DNA of 64,000 nt from Leucobacter sp. Ag1 (GCF_000980875.1 NZ_LAYO01000104.1:1-64000); one strand, 5' to 3'. Shown: positions 1 through 8,894, numbered from the stretch's first letter. The notes: generated by a model not told the origin, from the sequence alone. Program-made: numbers and translations.

Positions 1-3000
1 CCGCGGCCGCGGCACCACCGCCGAGCTTCGGGCGGCGTCCACCGCCCGTGCGGCGCCCGGCGCGGCGCTCCTTGCGCCGCTCCCGCCCGTGCTCGACCGC
101 GTAGTAGAGCGTGGGCAGCACGACGAGCGTCAGCACGGTCGAGGAGAGCAGGCCGCCGATCACCACGACCGCGAGCGGCTGCGAGATGAAGCCGCCGGAT
201 CCCGTGATGCCGAGGCCCATGGGCACGAGCGCCAGGATCGTCGCGAGCGCCGTCATGACGATGGGGCGCAGACGCAGGGAGGCGCCGTGCATCACCGCGT
301 GGTGCAGGCTCTCGCCCCGGTCGCGCAGCTGGTTCACGAGGTCGATGAGCACGATCGCGTTGGTCACGACGATGCCCACGAGCATGAGCACGCCGATGAG
401 CGAGGCCACACCGAGCGGGATGCCCGAGAGGATGAGGAGCAGGATCGCGCCGGTCGCCGCGAACGGCACCGAGATGAGCAGCAGCAGCGGCTGCAGCAGG
501 CTGCGGAAGGTCGCGACCATGACCACGTAGACGATGAGGATCGCGGCGAGCAGCGCGAGGCCGAGCTGCCCGAAGGCCTCGCCCTGCTGCGACATGACGC
601 CACCGATCTGGGCGTTCGCCCCGCTGGGCAGCTTGACCGAGTCGAGAGCATTGTTGACCTGCGTGCCCGCGGCGCTGAGATCGTCGCCCTTCGGCAGCGC
701 CGACACCGTGACGATGCGCGCGCCGTCCTCGCTCTTCACCGAGACCGGACCGTCGGCGACCTTGACGGTCGCGAGGCGGTCGAGGCGGACCTCGCCCGAC
801 TGGGTCTGCACGGGCAGCGCCTTGACCCCGGCCTCGTTCGCGGGAGCTGTGCCAAGCGACAGGTAGACGGACGTGGTGGTGGAGTCGAGCACCACCTGGC
901 CGACCTGCGCCGGCTGCATGCGCTGCGCGACCATGCTCGCGACCGCGGCCTCGCTGAGTCCGGCCCGCGTGGCCTTGTCGCGATCGACGACCACCTGCAG
1001 GTAGGGGCGCGACTGGCCGAGGTCGCTCTCGACCTGGATCAGACCCTTCTGCTTCTTGAGCTCGGCGACCATGGCCTCGCTCGCGGCGACCAGCGTCTTC
1101 TGATCGGGGGCGGTGACCTGCACCTCGATCGCGCTGGACTGGGTGATGCCGCCGCCCGACTGCCCGATCGAGAAGTCGCCGGCGTCCTTCAGGCCGTCGA
1201 CGGCGGTGCGGATCCGATCCTGCACCGCGGCCTGATCGGCATCCTCGCGCGTGGTGATCGCGTAGGTCACGCTGCCGTCGCTGCCCCCGCCGCCGAACAT
1301 GGCCGCGGCGCCGCCCGAGCTGCCGATCGTGACCTGCACCGTCTCGACGTCGGAGATCTTCTTCAGTTCGGCCTCGACCCGCTCGGCCTGCTTCAGCTGC
1401 GCGTCGAGGCTCGTGCCCGGCGCGAGGGTCTGCGTGAGACCGACCGAGTTCTGCTCGTCGGAGCCGATGAAGTTGGTCTTCATGAGCGGCGCCGCGGCCA
1501 TGGTCCCGACGAAGATCGCGACGGCGACGCCGAGCGTGATGACGGGGTGCGCCAGGGTCCACCCGATGATCGGGCGGTACCCGCGCTGCATCGCGTTCTC
1601 GGGCTCGTCGTCGATGGCCGGCCCCGAGTGCTCGGCCGCGTGCGCCGTGTTCCCCGCGGCGTGGGCAGGAGCGTGCTTCACCCGGATGAACCAGTAGGCC
1701 AGCACGGGCACGATGGTGAGCGCGACGAGCAGGGATGCGATGAGCGCGATGGTCACCGTGAAGGCGAACGGCCGGAACAGCTCGCCGACCATGCCGCTGA
1801 CGAAGGCGAGCGGCAGGAACACGGCGACGGTGGTGGCCGTCGACGCCGTGATGGCGCCCGCGACCTCGCGCACCGCCGCGACGATCGCGCGACCCCGGTC
1901 GGTGACGCCCGGATGCGAGAGGTGCCGCTTGATGTTCTCGATGACCACGATCGAGTCGTCGACCACGCGGCCGATCGAGATGGTCAGCGCGCCGAGCGTC
2001 AGCATGTTCAGCGTGTAGTCGGCGAAGTTGAGCCCGATGAAGGTGAGCAGCACCGAGGTCGGGATGGAGATGGCGGTGACGATCGTGGCCCGCACCGAGA
2101 GCAGGAACACCAGGATCACGATGATCGCGAAGCCGAGTCCGAGCAGCCCCTCGGTGGTGAGCGAGTGGATCGAGCGCTCCACGTAGGGCGCCTGGTCGAA
2201 GACGACCTTCAGCTGGGCGCCGTCGAGCTCCTTCTCGAGCTTCGGCAGTTCGTCCTGCACGGCCTTCGAGACGTCGACCGTGTTGGCCGAGGAGATCTTG
2301 GTGACGCCGATGGTGACCGCGGGCTTGCCGTCGACGCGCGAGATGCCTTGCACGGGGTTCGGCTCGAGCGCGACCTTGGCCACGTCCCCGATGGTGACCG
2401 TCGGCAGCGGCTCCGCCGCACTCTGGTTCTGAGTCTGCGCGCTCTGGCCTTGGCCCTGCTCCTGCGCGGCCGCGCCCTGCCCCTGCTGCTGGCTCGGGCG
2501 CTGCGCCTGCTGCTGCGCGGCCTGCTGCTGCGCCTGCGCCGCGAGCAGTTCGGGGCTGCGCACGAGCGGCAGTGCCTTGATGTCGTCGACGCTGGAGATC
2601 TTGGACCCGGCCTGCACGGCGAGCGTGCGGTCGCCGTCGGTCACGGTGCCGGCGGCGACGAGCACGCCGTTCTGCTGGAGCGCATCGGTGATCGACTGCG
2701 CGGTCAGGGCCTCCTCGCCCAGCTTCGCGAGGTCCGGGGTCACGGTGACGCGGTCGCCGCGGGCGCCGACGAGCTGGGCGTCGCGCACGCCCGTCAGGTC
2801 CTTGATCTTGGGCACCGCGAGGCGCTCGACCGCCTTCGCCGTCGTCTCGGCGTCGCCGCCCGAGGGCGGGGTCACGGCGATCTGCACGACCGGGAAGTCG
2901 TCGATGCTGCCCGACATGACCTGCGGGTCCACGTCCTTCGGCAGCACCTTCGAGAGCCGGCTGATGGCCCGCTCCACCTTCTGCTGCGTGGCCGCGGTGT

Positions 3001-3301
3001 CGACGCCGTAGGTGAACTGCGCGATCACGGTGGATGCGCCCGTGGACGAGGTCGCCGTGGTGTGCTCGAGGTTCGGCACGCTCTTGAGCGCCGTCTCGAT
3101 CGGCGTCGAGACGTCGTTGCTCACCACCTCGGGAGAGGCGCCCGGGTAGCTGGTGATGACCGCCACCGCCGGGTATTCGACCGAGGGCATGAGCTCCTGC
3201 TTGAGGGAGCCGATGCTGATCACTCCGAAGACCGCGGCGACCACCGTGACGAGTGCGATGAGCGCGCGGTTCTTCAGGCTGAGCCTGGTGAGGAGATGCA
3301 T
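1..3301 (-). CDS. RND-superfamily efflux permease (AcrB/MdtB-like), C-terminus outside window
   Basis: Membrane permease of the RND superfamily, which exports drugs or metabolites using the proton gradient. About 1100 codons are visible and the frame is still open at the left edge. The protein begins MHLLTRLSLKNRAL and runs into the first membrane helix. A VVDDSIVVIEN segment near residue 450 carries the paired Asp of the RND proton relay, and GGLLSSTVLTLVVLPTLYY near residue 1050 is the typical final helix. Residues about 250-297 form a Gln/Ala-rich insertion unlike the rest. I chose the ATG behind a GAGG; an in-frame ATG nine bases upstream is an alternative. No membrane-fusion protein gene is adjacent. 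It is divergent from the DUF445 gene. The substrate cannot be told from sequence. Confidence 0.93.
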   Translation of the reverse strand, partial: MHLLTRLSLKNRALIALVTVVAAVFGVISIGSLKQELMPSVEYPAVAVITSYPGASPEVVSNDVSTPIETALKSVPNLEHTTATSSTGASTVIAQFTYGVDTAATQQKVERAISRLSKVLPKDVDPQVMSGSIDDFPVVQIAVTPPSGGDAETTAKAVERLAVPKIKDLTGVRDAQLVGARGDRVTVTPDLAKLGEEALTAQSITDALQQNGVLVAAGTVTDGDRTLAVQAGSKISSVDDIKALPLVRSPELLAAQAQQQAAQQQAQRPSQQQGQGAAAQEQGQGQSAQTQNQSAAEPLPTVTIGDVAKVALEPNPVQGISRVDGKPAVTIGVTKISSANTVDVSKAVQDELPKLEKELDGAQLKVVFDQAPYVERSIHSLTTEGLLGLGFAIIVILVFLLSVRATIVTAISIPTSVLLTFIGLNFADYTLNMLTLGALTISIGRVVDDSIVVIENIKRHLSHPGVTDRGRAIVAAVREVAGAITASTATTVAVFLPLAFVSGMVGELFRPFAFTVTIALIASLLVALTIVPVLAYWFIRVKHAPAHAAGNTAHAAEHSGPAIDDEPENAMQRGYRPIIGWTLAHPVITLGVAVAIFVGTMAAAPLMKTNFIGSDEQNSVGLTQTLAPGTSLDAQLKQAERVEAELKKISDVETVQVTIGSSGGAAAMFGGGGSDGSVTYAITTREDADQAAVQDRIRTAVDGLKDAGDFSIGQSGGGITQSSAIEVQVTAPDQKTLVAASEAMVAELKKQKGLIQVESDLGQSRPYLQVVVDRDKATRAGLSEAAVASMVAQRMQPAQVGQVVLDSTTTSVYLSLGTAPANEAGVKALPVQTQSGEVRLDRLATVKVADGPVSVKSEDGARIVTVSALPKGDDLSAAGTQVNNALDSVKLPSGANAQIGGVMSQQGEAFGQLGLALLAAILIVYVVMVATFRSLLQPLLLLISVPFAATGAILLLILSGIPLGVASLIGVLMLVGIVVTNAIVLIDLVNQLRDRGESLHHAVMHGASLRLRPIVMTALATILALVPMGLGITGSGGFISQPLAVVVIGGLLSSTVLTLVVLPTLYYAVEHGRERRKERRAGRRTGGGRRPKLGGGAAAA

Positions 3302-3324
3302 GGGCCTCATTCTTCCATGCGCGG

Positions 3325-3362
3325 GTGACACGGCGGCCCCGCGCGGGTGGATAATGCTGCAA
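3325..3362 (+). promoter_or_regulatory. Promoter of the DUF445 gene, leaderless geometry
   Basis: A GTGACA (3325-3330) resembles a -35 box and GATAAT (3350-3355) a -10 box, with a 19-base spacer. The -10 ends six bases before the ATG at 3362, so transcription would start at or next to the start codon. There is no Shine-Dalgarno sequence. Confidence 0.55.
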
Positions 3363-4654
3363 TGCCGTTTCGCACCCGCCGCACCCTCGGTGCCGTCACC
3401 CCAGCGGACTTCGAGCGTCTGGCGCAGCTGAGGCGCATGCAGGCCATCGCGCTGGGACTCCTCATCGCGATGGGCGTGGTCTTCGTCGTCTCGTTCGCCC
3501 TGCAGCAGCGGTTCCCCTGGCTGGGCTACGTGCGCGCCGCCAGCGAGGGCGGCATGGTCGGCGCCCTCGCCGACTGGTTCGCCGTCACCGCCCTGTTCCG
3601 GCACCCACTCGGGCTCCGGATCCCCCACACCAATCTGATCTCGAACAAGAAGGATGAGATCGGCGAGGGACTGGGGTCCTTCATCGAGGAGAACTTCCTC
3701 GCGGACGACGTCGTCCACGCCAAGCTCTCCGAGATCAGCGGCGCGCGCATGGCCGGCGAGTGGCTGCGCGATCCCGGCAACGCCGAGCGCGCGGGCACGA
3801 TCCTGTCCGAGGCCGGCACCGCCGCGCTCACAGTGCTCGACGATCGCGATGTGCAGGACCTCATCGAAGGGCTCGTGCGCAAGCACGTCATCGATCCGAA
3901 GTGGGGACCCACCGTGGGCCACGGCCTGGAGACGGTGCTCGACGCGGGCCACCACGAATCGCTCATCGACATCGCGGCGGATCACCTGGAGCACTGGCTC
4001 GTCGCCCATCCCGAGGCCTTCGACCGGGTCGTCTCCTCCCGCCTGCCCAGCTGGGTGCCGAGCATCGTCGACCGCTTCGTCGACAACCGCCTGCACGCCG
4101 AGGCCGTGCGCTTCGCGCAGAACGTGGCGAGGGATCGTTCGCACCCGTTCCGCGCGGCGGCGAACAGCTTCCTGCGCGACCTCGCTCGGGACCTCGGGCA
4201 GAAGCCCGAGCTGCAGGATCAGCTCGAAGCGCTGAAGCACGAGATCTTCGACAGCCCGCGCATTCGCGCCCTTGCCGCGAGCACCTGGGCCTCCGCCCGG
4301 GCCGCGCTCGTCGAGATGCTCGCCGACCCGTCGAGCGAGCTGCGCACCCGGCTGGTTTCGGCGATGCAGGACTTCGGCCGCCGCCTCCTCGAGGACGCCA
4401 CCCTGCAGTACAAGATCGACGTCTGGGTGATGAACGCGGTCGAGCACGTCGTCCGACGCTCGCGCCACGAGATCGCGAGCGTCGTCACCGAGACGGTGCA
4501 GCGGTGGGACGCCAGCGAGGCCGCCGAGAAGATCGAGCTCCAGGTCGGCAAGGACCTGCAGTTCATCCGGATCAACGGCACCGTGGTCGGCTCGCTCGCC
4601 GGTCTCGCGATCTACACGATCGCGACCCTGGTCATCGCCCCGCTCGTGAGCTGA
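3362..4654 (+). CDS. DUF445 family membrane protein
   Basis: 430-residue member of the DUF445 (YjiN-like) family; the molecular role of this family is not established. A membrane helix lies near residues 27-48, followed by the family block with EGGMVGALADWFAVTALFRH. A long soluble helical middle follows, and a C-terminal hydrophobic segment (GSLAGLAIYTIATLVIAPLV) closes the protein. The length is normal for the family. I chose the ATG at 3362 over the in-frame GTG at 3347 because the bases between them look like a -10 box. It stands alone, divergent from the RND pump and convergent with the next gene. Confidence 0.85.
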   Translation: MPFRTRRTLGAVTPADFERLAQLRRMQAIALGLLIAMGVVFVVSFALQQRFPWLGYVRAASEGGMVGALADWFAVTALFRHPLGLRIPHTNLISNKKDEIGEGLGSFIEENFLADDVVHAKLSEISGARMAGEWLRDPGNAERAGTILSEAGTAALTVLDDRDVQDLIEGLVRKHVIDPKWGPTVGHGLETVLDAGHHESLIDIAADHLEHWLVAHPEAFDRVVSSRLPSWVPSIVDRFVDNRLHAEAVRFAQNVARDRSHPFRAAANSFLRDLARDLGQKPELQDQLEALKHEIFDSPRIRALAASTWASARAALVEMLADPSSELRTRLVSAMQDFGRRLLEDATLQYKIDVWVMNAVEHVVRRSRHEIASVVTETVQRWDASEAAEKIELQVGKDLQFIRINGTVVGSLAGLAIYTIATLVIAPLVS

Positions 4655-4681
4655 GCCGACTCGGCCCCGGTCCGCGCCGCG

Positions 4682-5326
4682 CTACTGCGCGAAGGCGATC
4701 GGCAGCTGCATGTCCTGCACCCGATCCTGCGCCGCGGTGTGATCGGCGCGCGTAGTGATGGCGCAGGCCACCTTGCGGCAGTCGAGGCCGTCCGAGCTCG
4801 CCTCCGGCACGAGCACCCGGGCGGTGAACGCGCCCTTGGAGGCGTCGGCGTAGCCGTGGCTCGCGAACGCCTTCCAGGCCCAGTCGTCGGTGATCCAGAC
4901 GCTCGGCTGCGCGCCCTCCTTCGCAGCCTTCCCCTGCTCGGCGCCCTTCGGGATCCCACCGAGGCACGGCGACGGCTTGCGGCCCGGCTCGGCCGGGATC
5001 GCGCACACGCCGACGTATATGCCGATCGACGCATCGAAGCCGGTCCCGGTCACCACGAGCTCGCTCCCCGGTGCGACTCGCGCGAGATCCGCGGGCTTCC
5101 CGTCGGGTGTGCGCACCTCGACGGTGCGCGTGCGACCGTCGGCGCCGGTGGCCTTCGACTCGCTCGCGAAGCCCTGCGGGACGGCCTGTCCGGAGCCTCC
5201 GGCGCTCTGGTGGGTCAGGATCGGCACGAGGATCGCGACCACGGCGACGAGCACGACGACGGCGACGGCGAGCACGGCGATCAGGATCGCTCGGGCCGGG
5301 CGTCGTCTGGGCTGGGTTGCACTCAC
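4682..5326 (-). CDS. Membrane-anchored protein with neocarzinostatin-like Ig domain
   Basis: 214-residue protein with an Arg-rich start, one long hydrophobic helix at about residues 13-36 and no lipobox, so it is likely an N-terminally anchored extracytoplasmic protein. The outer part contains GSELVVTGTGFD followed by IGIYVGVCAIP and a later DCRKVACAITTRADH segment. That arrangement and the paired cysteines recall the neocarzinostatin-like Ig fold seen in actinobacterial surface proteins. No chromophore or antibiotic function is implied. The GTG start is supported by a -10-like TAGCAT exactly six bases upstream. It is convergent with the DUF445 gene. The function is unknown. Confidence 0.65.
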   Translation of the reverse strand: MSATQPRRRPARAILIAVLAVAVVVLVAVVAILVPILTHQSAGGSGQAVPQGFASESKATGADGRTRTVEVRTPDGKPADLARVAPGSELVVTGTGFDASIGIYVGVCAIPAEPGRKPSPCLGGIPKGAEQGKAAKEGAQPSVWITDDWAWKAFASHGYADASKGAFTARVLVPEASSDGLDCRKVACAITTRADHTAAQDRVQDMQLPIAFAQ

Positions 5327-5332
5327 GCGATC

Positions 5333-5338
5333 ATGCTA
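5333..5338 (-). promoter_or_regulatory. -10 box (TAGCAT) six bases before the GTG at 5326
   Basis: TAGCAT on the minus strand is separated by six bases from the GTG of the neocarzinostatin-like gene, with no Shine-Dalgarno between. No convincing -35 is visible. Confidence 0.45.
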
Positions 5339-5455
5339 GCTCGCGGGCGTGGGGGAAGCGGACCGTGATAAGCTTGCGCCCATACGTCGATATTGTCAGG
5401 TCCATGCCTCGCGGAACATTCTTTCGCGGGGCCCGAATGTGTAAGGGGGTCACGC

Positions 5456-5641
5456 ATGGGGCGCGGCCGTCAAAAGGCAAAGCACACCAAGGTCGCACGG
5501 GAGCTGAAGTATTTCAGCCCCAACACCGACCTGTCTCAGCTGGAGCGGGAGCTCGCAGCGGGGCAGCATTCGGACGAAGATGCGTGGGCCGAATACGCTG
5601 ACAAGTACAACGACGACTCCGGCGACGAAGAGGAGAAGTGA
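5456..5641 (+). CDS. DUF3073 small acidic protein
   Basis: 61-residue protein matching the actinobacterial DUF3073 family: a basic N-terminus (MGRGRQKAKHTKVARELKY) followed by SPNTDLSQLEREL and a strongly acidic C-terminus (DEEEK). The family is small and widespread in Actinobacteria; its role is unknown. The ATG follows a GGGGG Shine-Dalgarno, and an in-frame upstream ATG at 5393 would add residues the family does not have. It is a single-gene unit ending in a strong hairpin. Confidence 0.85.
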   Translation: MGRGRQKAKHTKVARELKYFSPNTDLSQLERELAAGQHSDEDAWAEYADKYNDDSGDEEEK

Positions 5642-5663
5642 GGCAGGTCCTCACCCTCTGAGC

Positions 5664-5690
5664 CGAACGCCCCGTGAGACGGGGCGTTCG
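5664..5690 (+). terminator. Intrinsic-type hairpin after the DUF3073 gene
   Basis: Perfect 11-bp stem (CGAACGCCCCG with its complement) around a TGAGA loop, beginning 22 bases after the stop codon and followed by a short T-rich stretch. Confidence 0.75.
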
Positions 5691-5701
5691 TCGTTTCTCA
5701 C

Positions 5702-5755
5702 GCACGAGACCGTGCGATCACGTCCCCGACGTTCGTGATCGCACGGTCTTCGTGC
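5702..5755. terminator. Long stem-loop between converging DUF3073 and purM
   Basis: A perfect 16-bp inverted repeat (5707-5722 with 5734-5749) around an 11-base loop, extended by five more pairs after a one-base bulge. It sits between two convergent genes and could act in both directions. A clear T tract is missing. Confidence 0.55.
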
Positions 5756-5794
5756 TGTCCGGGCGATGACCGGTTCCGCTGCGGTGCGCGGATG

Positions 5795-5837
5795 CGCCGA
5801 GGGCGGACACCGACTCGATCGGCGCCCGCCCTCGGCG
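5795..5837. terminator. Stem-loop downstream of purM
   Basis: Perfect 12-bp inverted repeat (CGCCGAGGGCGG and its complement) around a 19-base loop, 39 bases past the purM stop when read on the minus strand. It is the third stem-loop in this 234-bp convergent gap. Confidence 0.45.
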
Positions 5838-5875
5838 GTGTCGCTCCGCGATCGCGGGGCGCCCGGTCGCGAACG

Positions 5876-6985
5876 CTATGCCGCGAACGCTCCGGTGAGG
5901 CGCACTGCGCCGCCGTCGACGCCCTTGGCGCCCTGCTCGAAGCCGGTGAAGTCGCGGGCCGCGGTCGAGACGGTACCCGTCTGCCAGACCGTGAGGCCCT
6001 CGGCACGCAGCCGCTCGGCGACCCGCTCGGCGCGCGCGGCCTCGACCACGGCGAACATGCCGATGCCGAGGTTCCAGGCGCCCTCGACCGATTCGAGCGA
6101 GTGCCCGCCCAGATCGGCGAGGTGACGGAACACGGGCAGCGGCGACCAGCTGGCGCGGTCGACCTCGGTCCAGGAGCCGACCGGCAGCACGCGGGCGAGG
6201 TTCGCCGCGATGCCGCCTCCGGTGACGTGGCTGAGCGCATGGATCGCACCGTCGAGCTCGGGATCCTCGATCGCGCGGAGCAGCGGCGAGGTGTAGAGCG
6301 CCGTCGGTACGAGCAGGGCCTCGCCGTAGTTCGAGCCGAGCTCGGCGCTGTGGTCGGCGTAGCCGATGCCGCGCTCGGCGAGGATGTGGCGCACGAGCGA
6401 GAAGCCGTTGGAGTGCAGACCGGACGCGCCCATCGCGAGCACGACGTCGCCGTCGGCGACGCGCTCGGGCCCGAGCACGCGGTCGGCCTCGACCACGCCC
6501 ACGGCCGCGCCGGCCACGTCGTAGTCGTCGACGCCCAGCAGGCCGGGGTGCTCGGCGGTCTCCCCGCCGACGAGGGCGGTGCCGGTGGCCTCGCAGGCTT
6601 CGGCGATGCCGCGGACGATGTCGGCGATGCGCTGCGGAACGACCTTGCCGCAGGCGATGTAGTCGGTCATGGCGAGCGGCTTCGCGCCGACCACCACGAT
6701 GTCGTCGACGATCATGGCGACGAGATCCTGGCCGATGGTGTGGTGGATGTCCATGGCCTGCGCGATCGCGACCTTGGTGCCGACGCCGTCGGTCGCGCTC
6801 GCGAGCAGCGGGCGGCGGTACTCCTTGAGTGCCGACGCGTCGAAGAGGCCGGCGAAACCGCCCACCCCGCCGATGACCTCGGGACCGTGGGTCCGCGCCA
6901 CCGCGGACTTCATCAGCTCGACGGCGAGGTCACCCGCAGCAGTATCGACTCCGGACTGGGCATAGATCGACGAGTTCTCGCTCAC
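5876..6985 (-). CDS. purM: Phosphoribosylformylglycinamidine cyclo-ligase
   Basis: AIR synthetase: closes the imidazole ring of formylglycinamidine ribonucleotide with ATP in de novo purine synthesis, in the cytoplasm. The 369 residues show the family blocks: a Gly-rich VIGGVGGFAGLFD, DGVGTKVAIA (about residues 66-75), DDIVVVGAKPL (about 94-104) and HVTGGGIAANLARVLP in the C-terminal domain. The length is typical. The GTG start is favoured because a TACGCT hexamer ends six bases before it. It is divergent from purF with 108 bases between, so the two can be co-regulated. I saw no clear operator. Confidence 0.97.
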   Translation of the reverse strand: MSENSSIYAQSGVDTAAGDLAVELMKSAVARTHGPEVIGGVGGFAGLFDASALKEYRRPLLASATDGVGTKVAIAQAMDIHHTIGQDLVAMIVDDIVVVGAKPLAMTDYIACGKVVPQRIADIVRGIAEACEATGTALVGGETAEHPGLLGVDDYDVAGAAVGVVEADRVLGPERVADGDVVLAMGASGLHSNGFSLVRHILAERGIGYADHSAELGSNYGEALLVPTALYTSPLLRAIEDPELDGAIHALSHVTGGGIAANLARVLPVGSWTEVDRASWSPLPVFRHLADLGGHSLESVEGAWNLGIGMFAVVEAARAERVAERLRAEGLTVWQTGTVSTAARDFTGFEQGAKGVDGGAVRLTGAFAA

Positions 6986-6991
6986 CCTGCC

Positions 6992-6997
6992 AGCGTA
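6992..6997 (-). promoter_or_regulatory. -10 box (TACGCT) of purM, leaderless geometry
   Basis: TACGCT, six bases, then the GTG start of purM on the minus strand. A GGCAGG directly abuts the GTG and is too close for a normal ribosome binding site. Confidence 0.45.
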
Positions 6998-7093
6998 CCC
7001 GGTCGCGGTCGCAGTCCAGGCCGGATGTGGGAGACTGGTCGGAGTCTCGTTTTCGTGGCCTCCCGCCCGTCTCGTTAGGGGAACACACGCAGC

Positions 7094-8554
7094 ATGTGTG
7101 GCATCGTCGGCATCGTCTCATCGGATCCCGTCAACCAGCAGATCTATGACAGCCTCCTTCTGCTGCAGCATCGCGGACAGGACTCGACGGGCATCGCGAC
7201 CGCCGAGGGCGACCAGTTCCACATGGTCAAGGCACGCGGACAGGTGCGCGAGGCGTACCGCACCCGCGACATGCGCAGCCTCGCCGGCACCGTCGGCCTC
7301 GGGCACGTGCGCTACGCGACGCGCGGCAACGCCCACCGTGAGGAGGAGGCGCAGCCGTTCTACGTGAACGCCCCCTACGGCATCATCCTCGTGCATAACG
7401 GCAACCTGACGAACACGCGCGAGCTCACCGCGGAGCTCTACAACGTGGATCGCCGCCACCTCAACACCCACTCGGACACCGAGCTGCTGCTCAACGTGCT
7501 CGCCAACGAACTGCAGTCGGGCATCCGCGGGCTCTCGTCGCTCGGCATCGACCAGGTGTTCGACGCCGTCGCGCGCGTGCACCGCAGGATCGAGGGCTCC
7601 TACTCGGTGATCTCGATGATCGCCGGGCACGGCCTGCTCGCCTTCCGCGACCCCTTCGGGATCCGCCCGCTCGTGCTCGGTCGCCGGTCGACCGAACAGG
7701 GCGACGACTGGATCGTCGCGTCCGAGTCGCTCGTGCTCGAGTCCGGCGGCTACGAGGTCGTGCGCGACGTCGAGCCCGGCGAAGCGATCCTCATCTCGCC
7801 CGACGGCACGATGTCGTCGCGCCAGTGCGCGCAGAACCCCGAGTTGGTGCCCTGCGCCTTCGAGTACATCTACCTCGCGCGCCCCGACTCCGTGCTCAGC
7901 GGTATCTCGGTCTACGAGGCGCGGCTGCGGCTCGGCAACGAGCTCGCCGACCAGGTCCGCGCCGAGCTGCCGGATCTCGACATCGACGTCGTCATGCCGA
8001 TCCCCGACTCGGGCCGACCGAGCGCCATGCAGCTCGCGCAGCGCCTCGGCGTGCCCTACCGTGAGGGCTTCTTCAAGAACCACTACGTCGGCCGCACGTT
8101 CATCATGCCCGGACAGGCGGTGCGCAAGCGCAGCGTTCGGCAGAAGCTGAACGCGATGCACGCCGAGTTCCGCGGCAAGAACGTGCTGCTCGTCGACGAC
8201 TCGATCGTGCGCGGCACCACCTCGCGCGAGATCGTCGAGATGGCCCGTGCCGCCGGCGCCAAGTCGGTCACCTTCGCGTCCGCCGCTCCCCCGGTGCTGT
8301 TCCCCCACGTCTACGGCATCAACATGCCGACGCGCGCCGAGCTCATCGCGCACGGTCGCACCACCGAGGAGATCGCCGCCGAGCTCGGCGCCGACCACCT
8401 CATCTACCAGACCGTCGAGGGCATGGACCGTGCCATCATGGCCGGCCAGAGCCATGTGACCCGGCTCGAGCAGAGCTGTTTCACGGGCGAGTACATCGCC
8501 GGCGACGTCGACGAGGAGTACCTCGCCTGGGTGGAGTCGAGCCAGACCAGCTAG
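7094..8554 (+). CDS. purF: Amidophosphoribosyltransferase
   Basis: First committed enzyme of purine synthesis: transfers ammonia from glutamine to PRPP, giving phosphoribosylamine. The 486-residue protein begins MCGIVGIVS with the Ntn-amidotransferase nucleophile at Cys2 and no propeptide. The glutaminase domain has LQHRGQDSTGIAT and GLGHVRYATRG, and the C-terminal phosphoribosyltransferase domain has the PRPP loop VLLVDDSIVRGTTS at about 364-377. CAFEYIYLARPDS and SCFTGEYI match segments with Fe-S ligand cysteines in the Bacillus-type enzyme. The ATG lies about ten bases after an AGGGGAA. A strong hairpin follows the gene. Confidence 0.97.
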   Translation: MCGIVGIVSSDPVNQQIYDSLLLLQHRGQDSTGIATAEGDQFHMVKARGQVREAYRTRDMRSLAGTVGLGHVRYATRGNAHREEEAQPFYVNAPYGIILVHNGNLTNTRELTAELYNVDRRHLNTHSDTELLLNVLANELQSGIRGLSSLGIDQVFDAVARVHRRIEGSYSVISMIAGHGLLAFRDPFGIRPLVLGRRSTEQGDDWIVASESLVLESGGYEVVRDVEPGEAILISPDGTMSSRQCAQNPELVPCAFEYIYLARPDSVLSGISVYEARLRLGNELADQVRAELPDLDIDVVMPIPDSGRPSAMQLAQRLGVPYREGFFKNHYVGRTFIMPGQAVRKRSVRQKLNAMHAEFRGKNVLLVDDSIVRGTTSREIVEMARAAGAKSVTFASAAPPVLFPHVYGINMPTRAELIAHGRTTEEIAAELGADHLIYQTVEGMDRAIMAGQSHVTRLEQSCFTGEYIAGDVDEEYLAWVESSQTS

Positions 8555-8612
8555 TCGCGTCGGGTGGGGCGCTGCGCTGAGGGTGAGCGCGGCACCCCGC
8601 CCCGCAACACGA

Positions 8613-8648
8613 GAAAGCGGGCGATCACCGAGGTGATCGCCCGCTTTC
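8613..8648. terminator. Bidirectional terminator between purF and tatA
   Basis: Perfect 17-bp stem (GAAAGCGGGCGATCACC and its complement) with a two-base centre. A-rich and T-rich outer ends suit termination from either side. It separates convergent purF and tatA. Confidence 0.75.
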
Positions 8649-8666
8649 GCAGTTCGTGGGGAGCCG

Positions 8667-8894
8667 CTACGGCTTCTCGGGAGCCGGCTTGCCCGAATCG
8701 GGGTCAGCGGATTCCGACTTCGCGGTGCCGTCGGCCTCGGCCGGCTTGTCGGCGTCGTTCGAGACCTCCTTGCGGAGGATCCGTGCGGACTGGCCCAGGC
8801 TCTTGGCGAGCGCCGGCAGCTTCGGCGCGCCGAAGAGCAGCAGGATGATGAAGAGGATGATGACGAAGTGCCATCCGCTCAGGTTGCCAAGCAT
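8667..8894 (-). CDS. tatA: Twin-arginine translocase subunit TatA/TatE-type
   Basis: 75-residue pore-forming component of the Tat system, which exports folded proteins. It shows the family plan: a short extracytoplasmic N-terminus (MLGNLSGWH), one membrane helix (VIILFIILLLFG), the APKLPALAKSLGQSARI amphipathic helix and a charged, disordered tail. TatB and TatC are not in the window. A Tat-type cupredoxin precursor at 52.7-53.1 kb is a plausible client. A GGAGC ten bases upstream of the ATG can serve as the ribosome binding site, and a TAGACA further up is a possible -10. Confidence 0.92.
   Translation of the reverse strand: MLGNLSGWHFVIILFIILLLFGAPKLPALAKSLGQSARILRKEVSNDADKPAEADGTAKSESADPDSGKPAPEKP

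Noticed and set aside
89-3328. Long plus-strand open frame of over 1000 codons
   Set aside because: It is antisense to the RND permease; the product is Arg/Asp/His-rich without family motifs, the usual shadow of a GC-rich gene.
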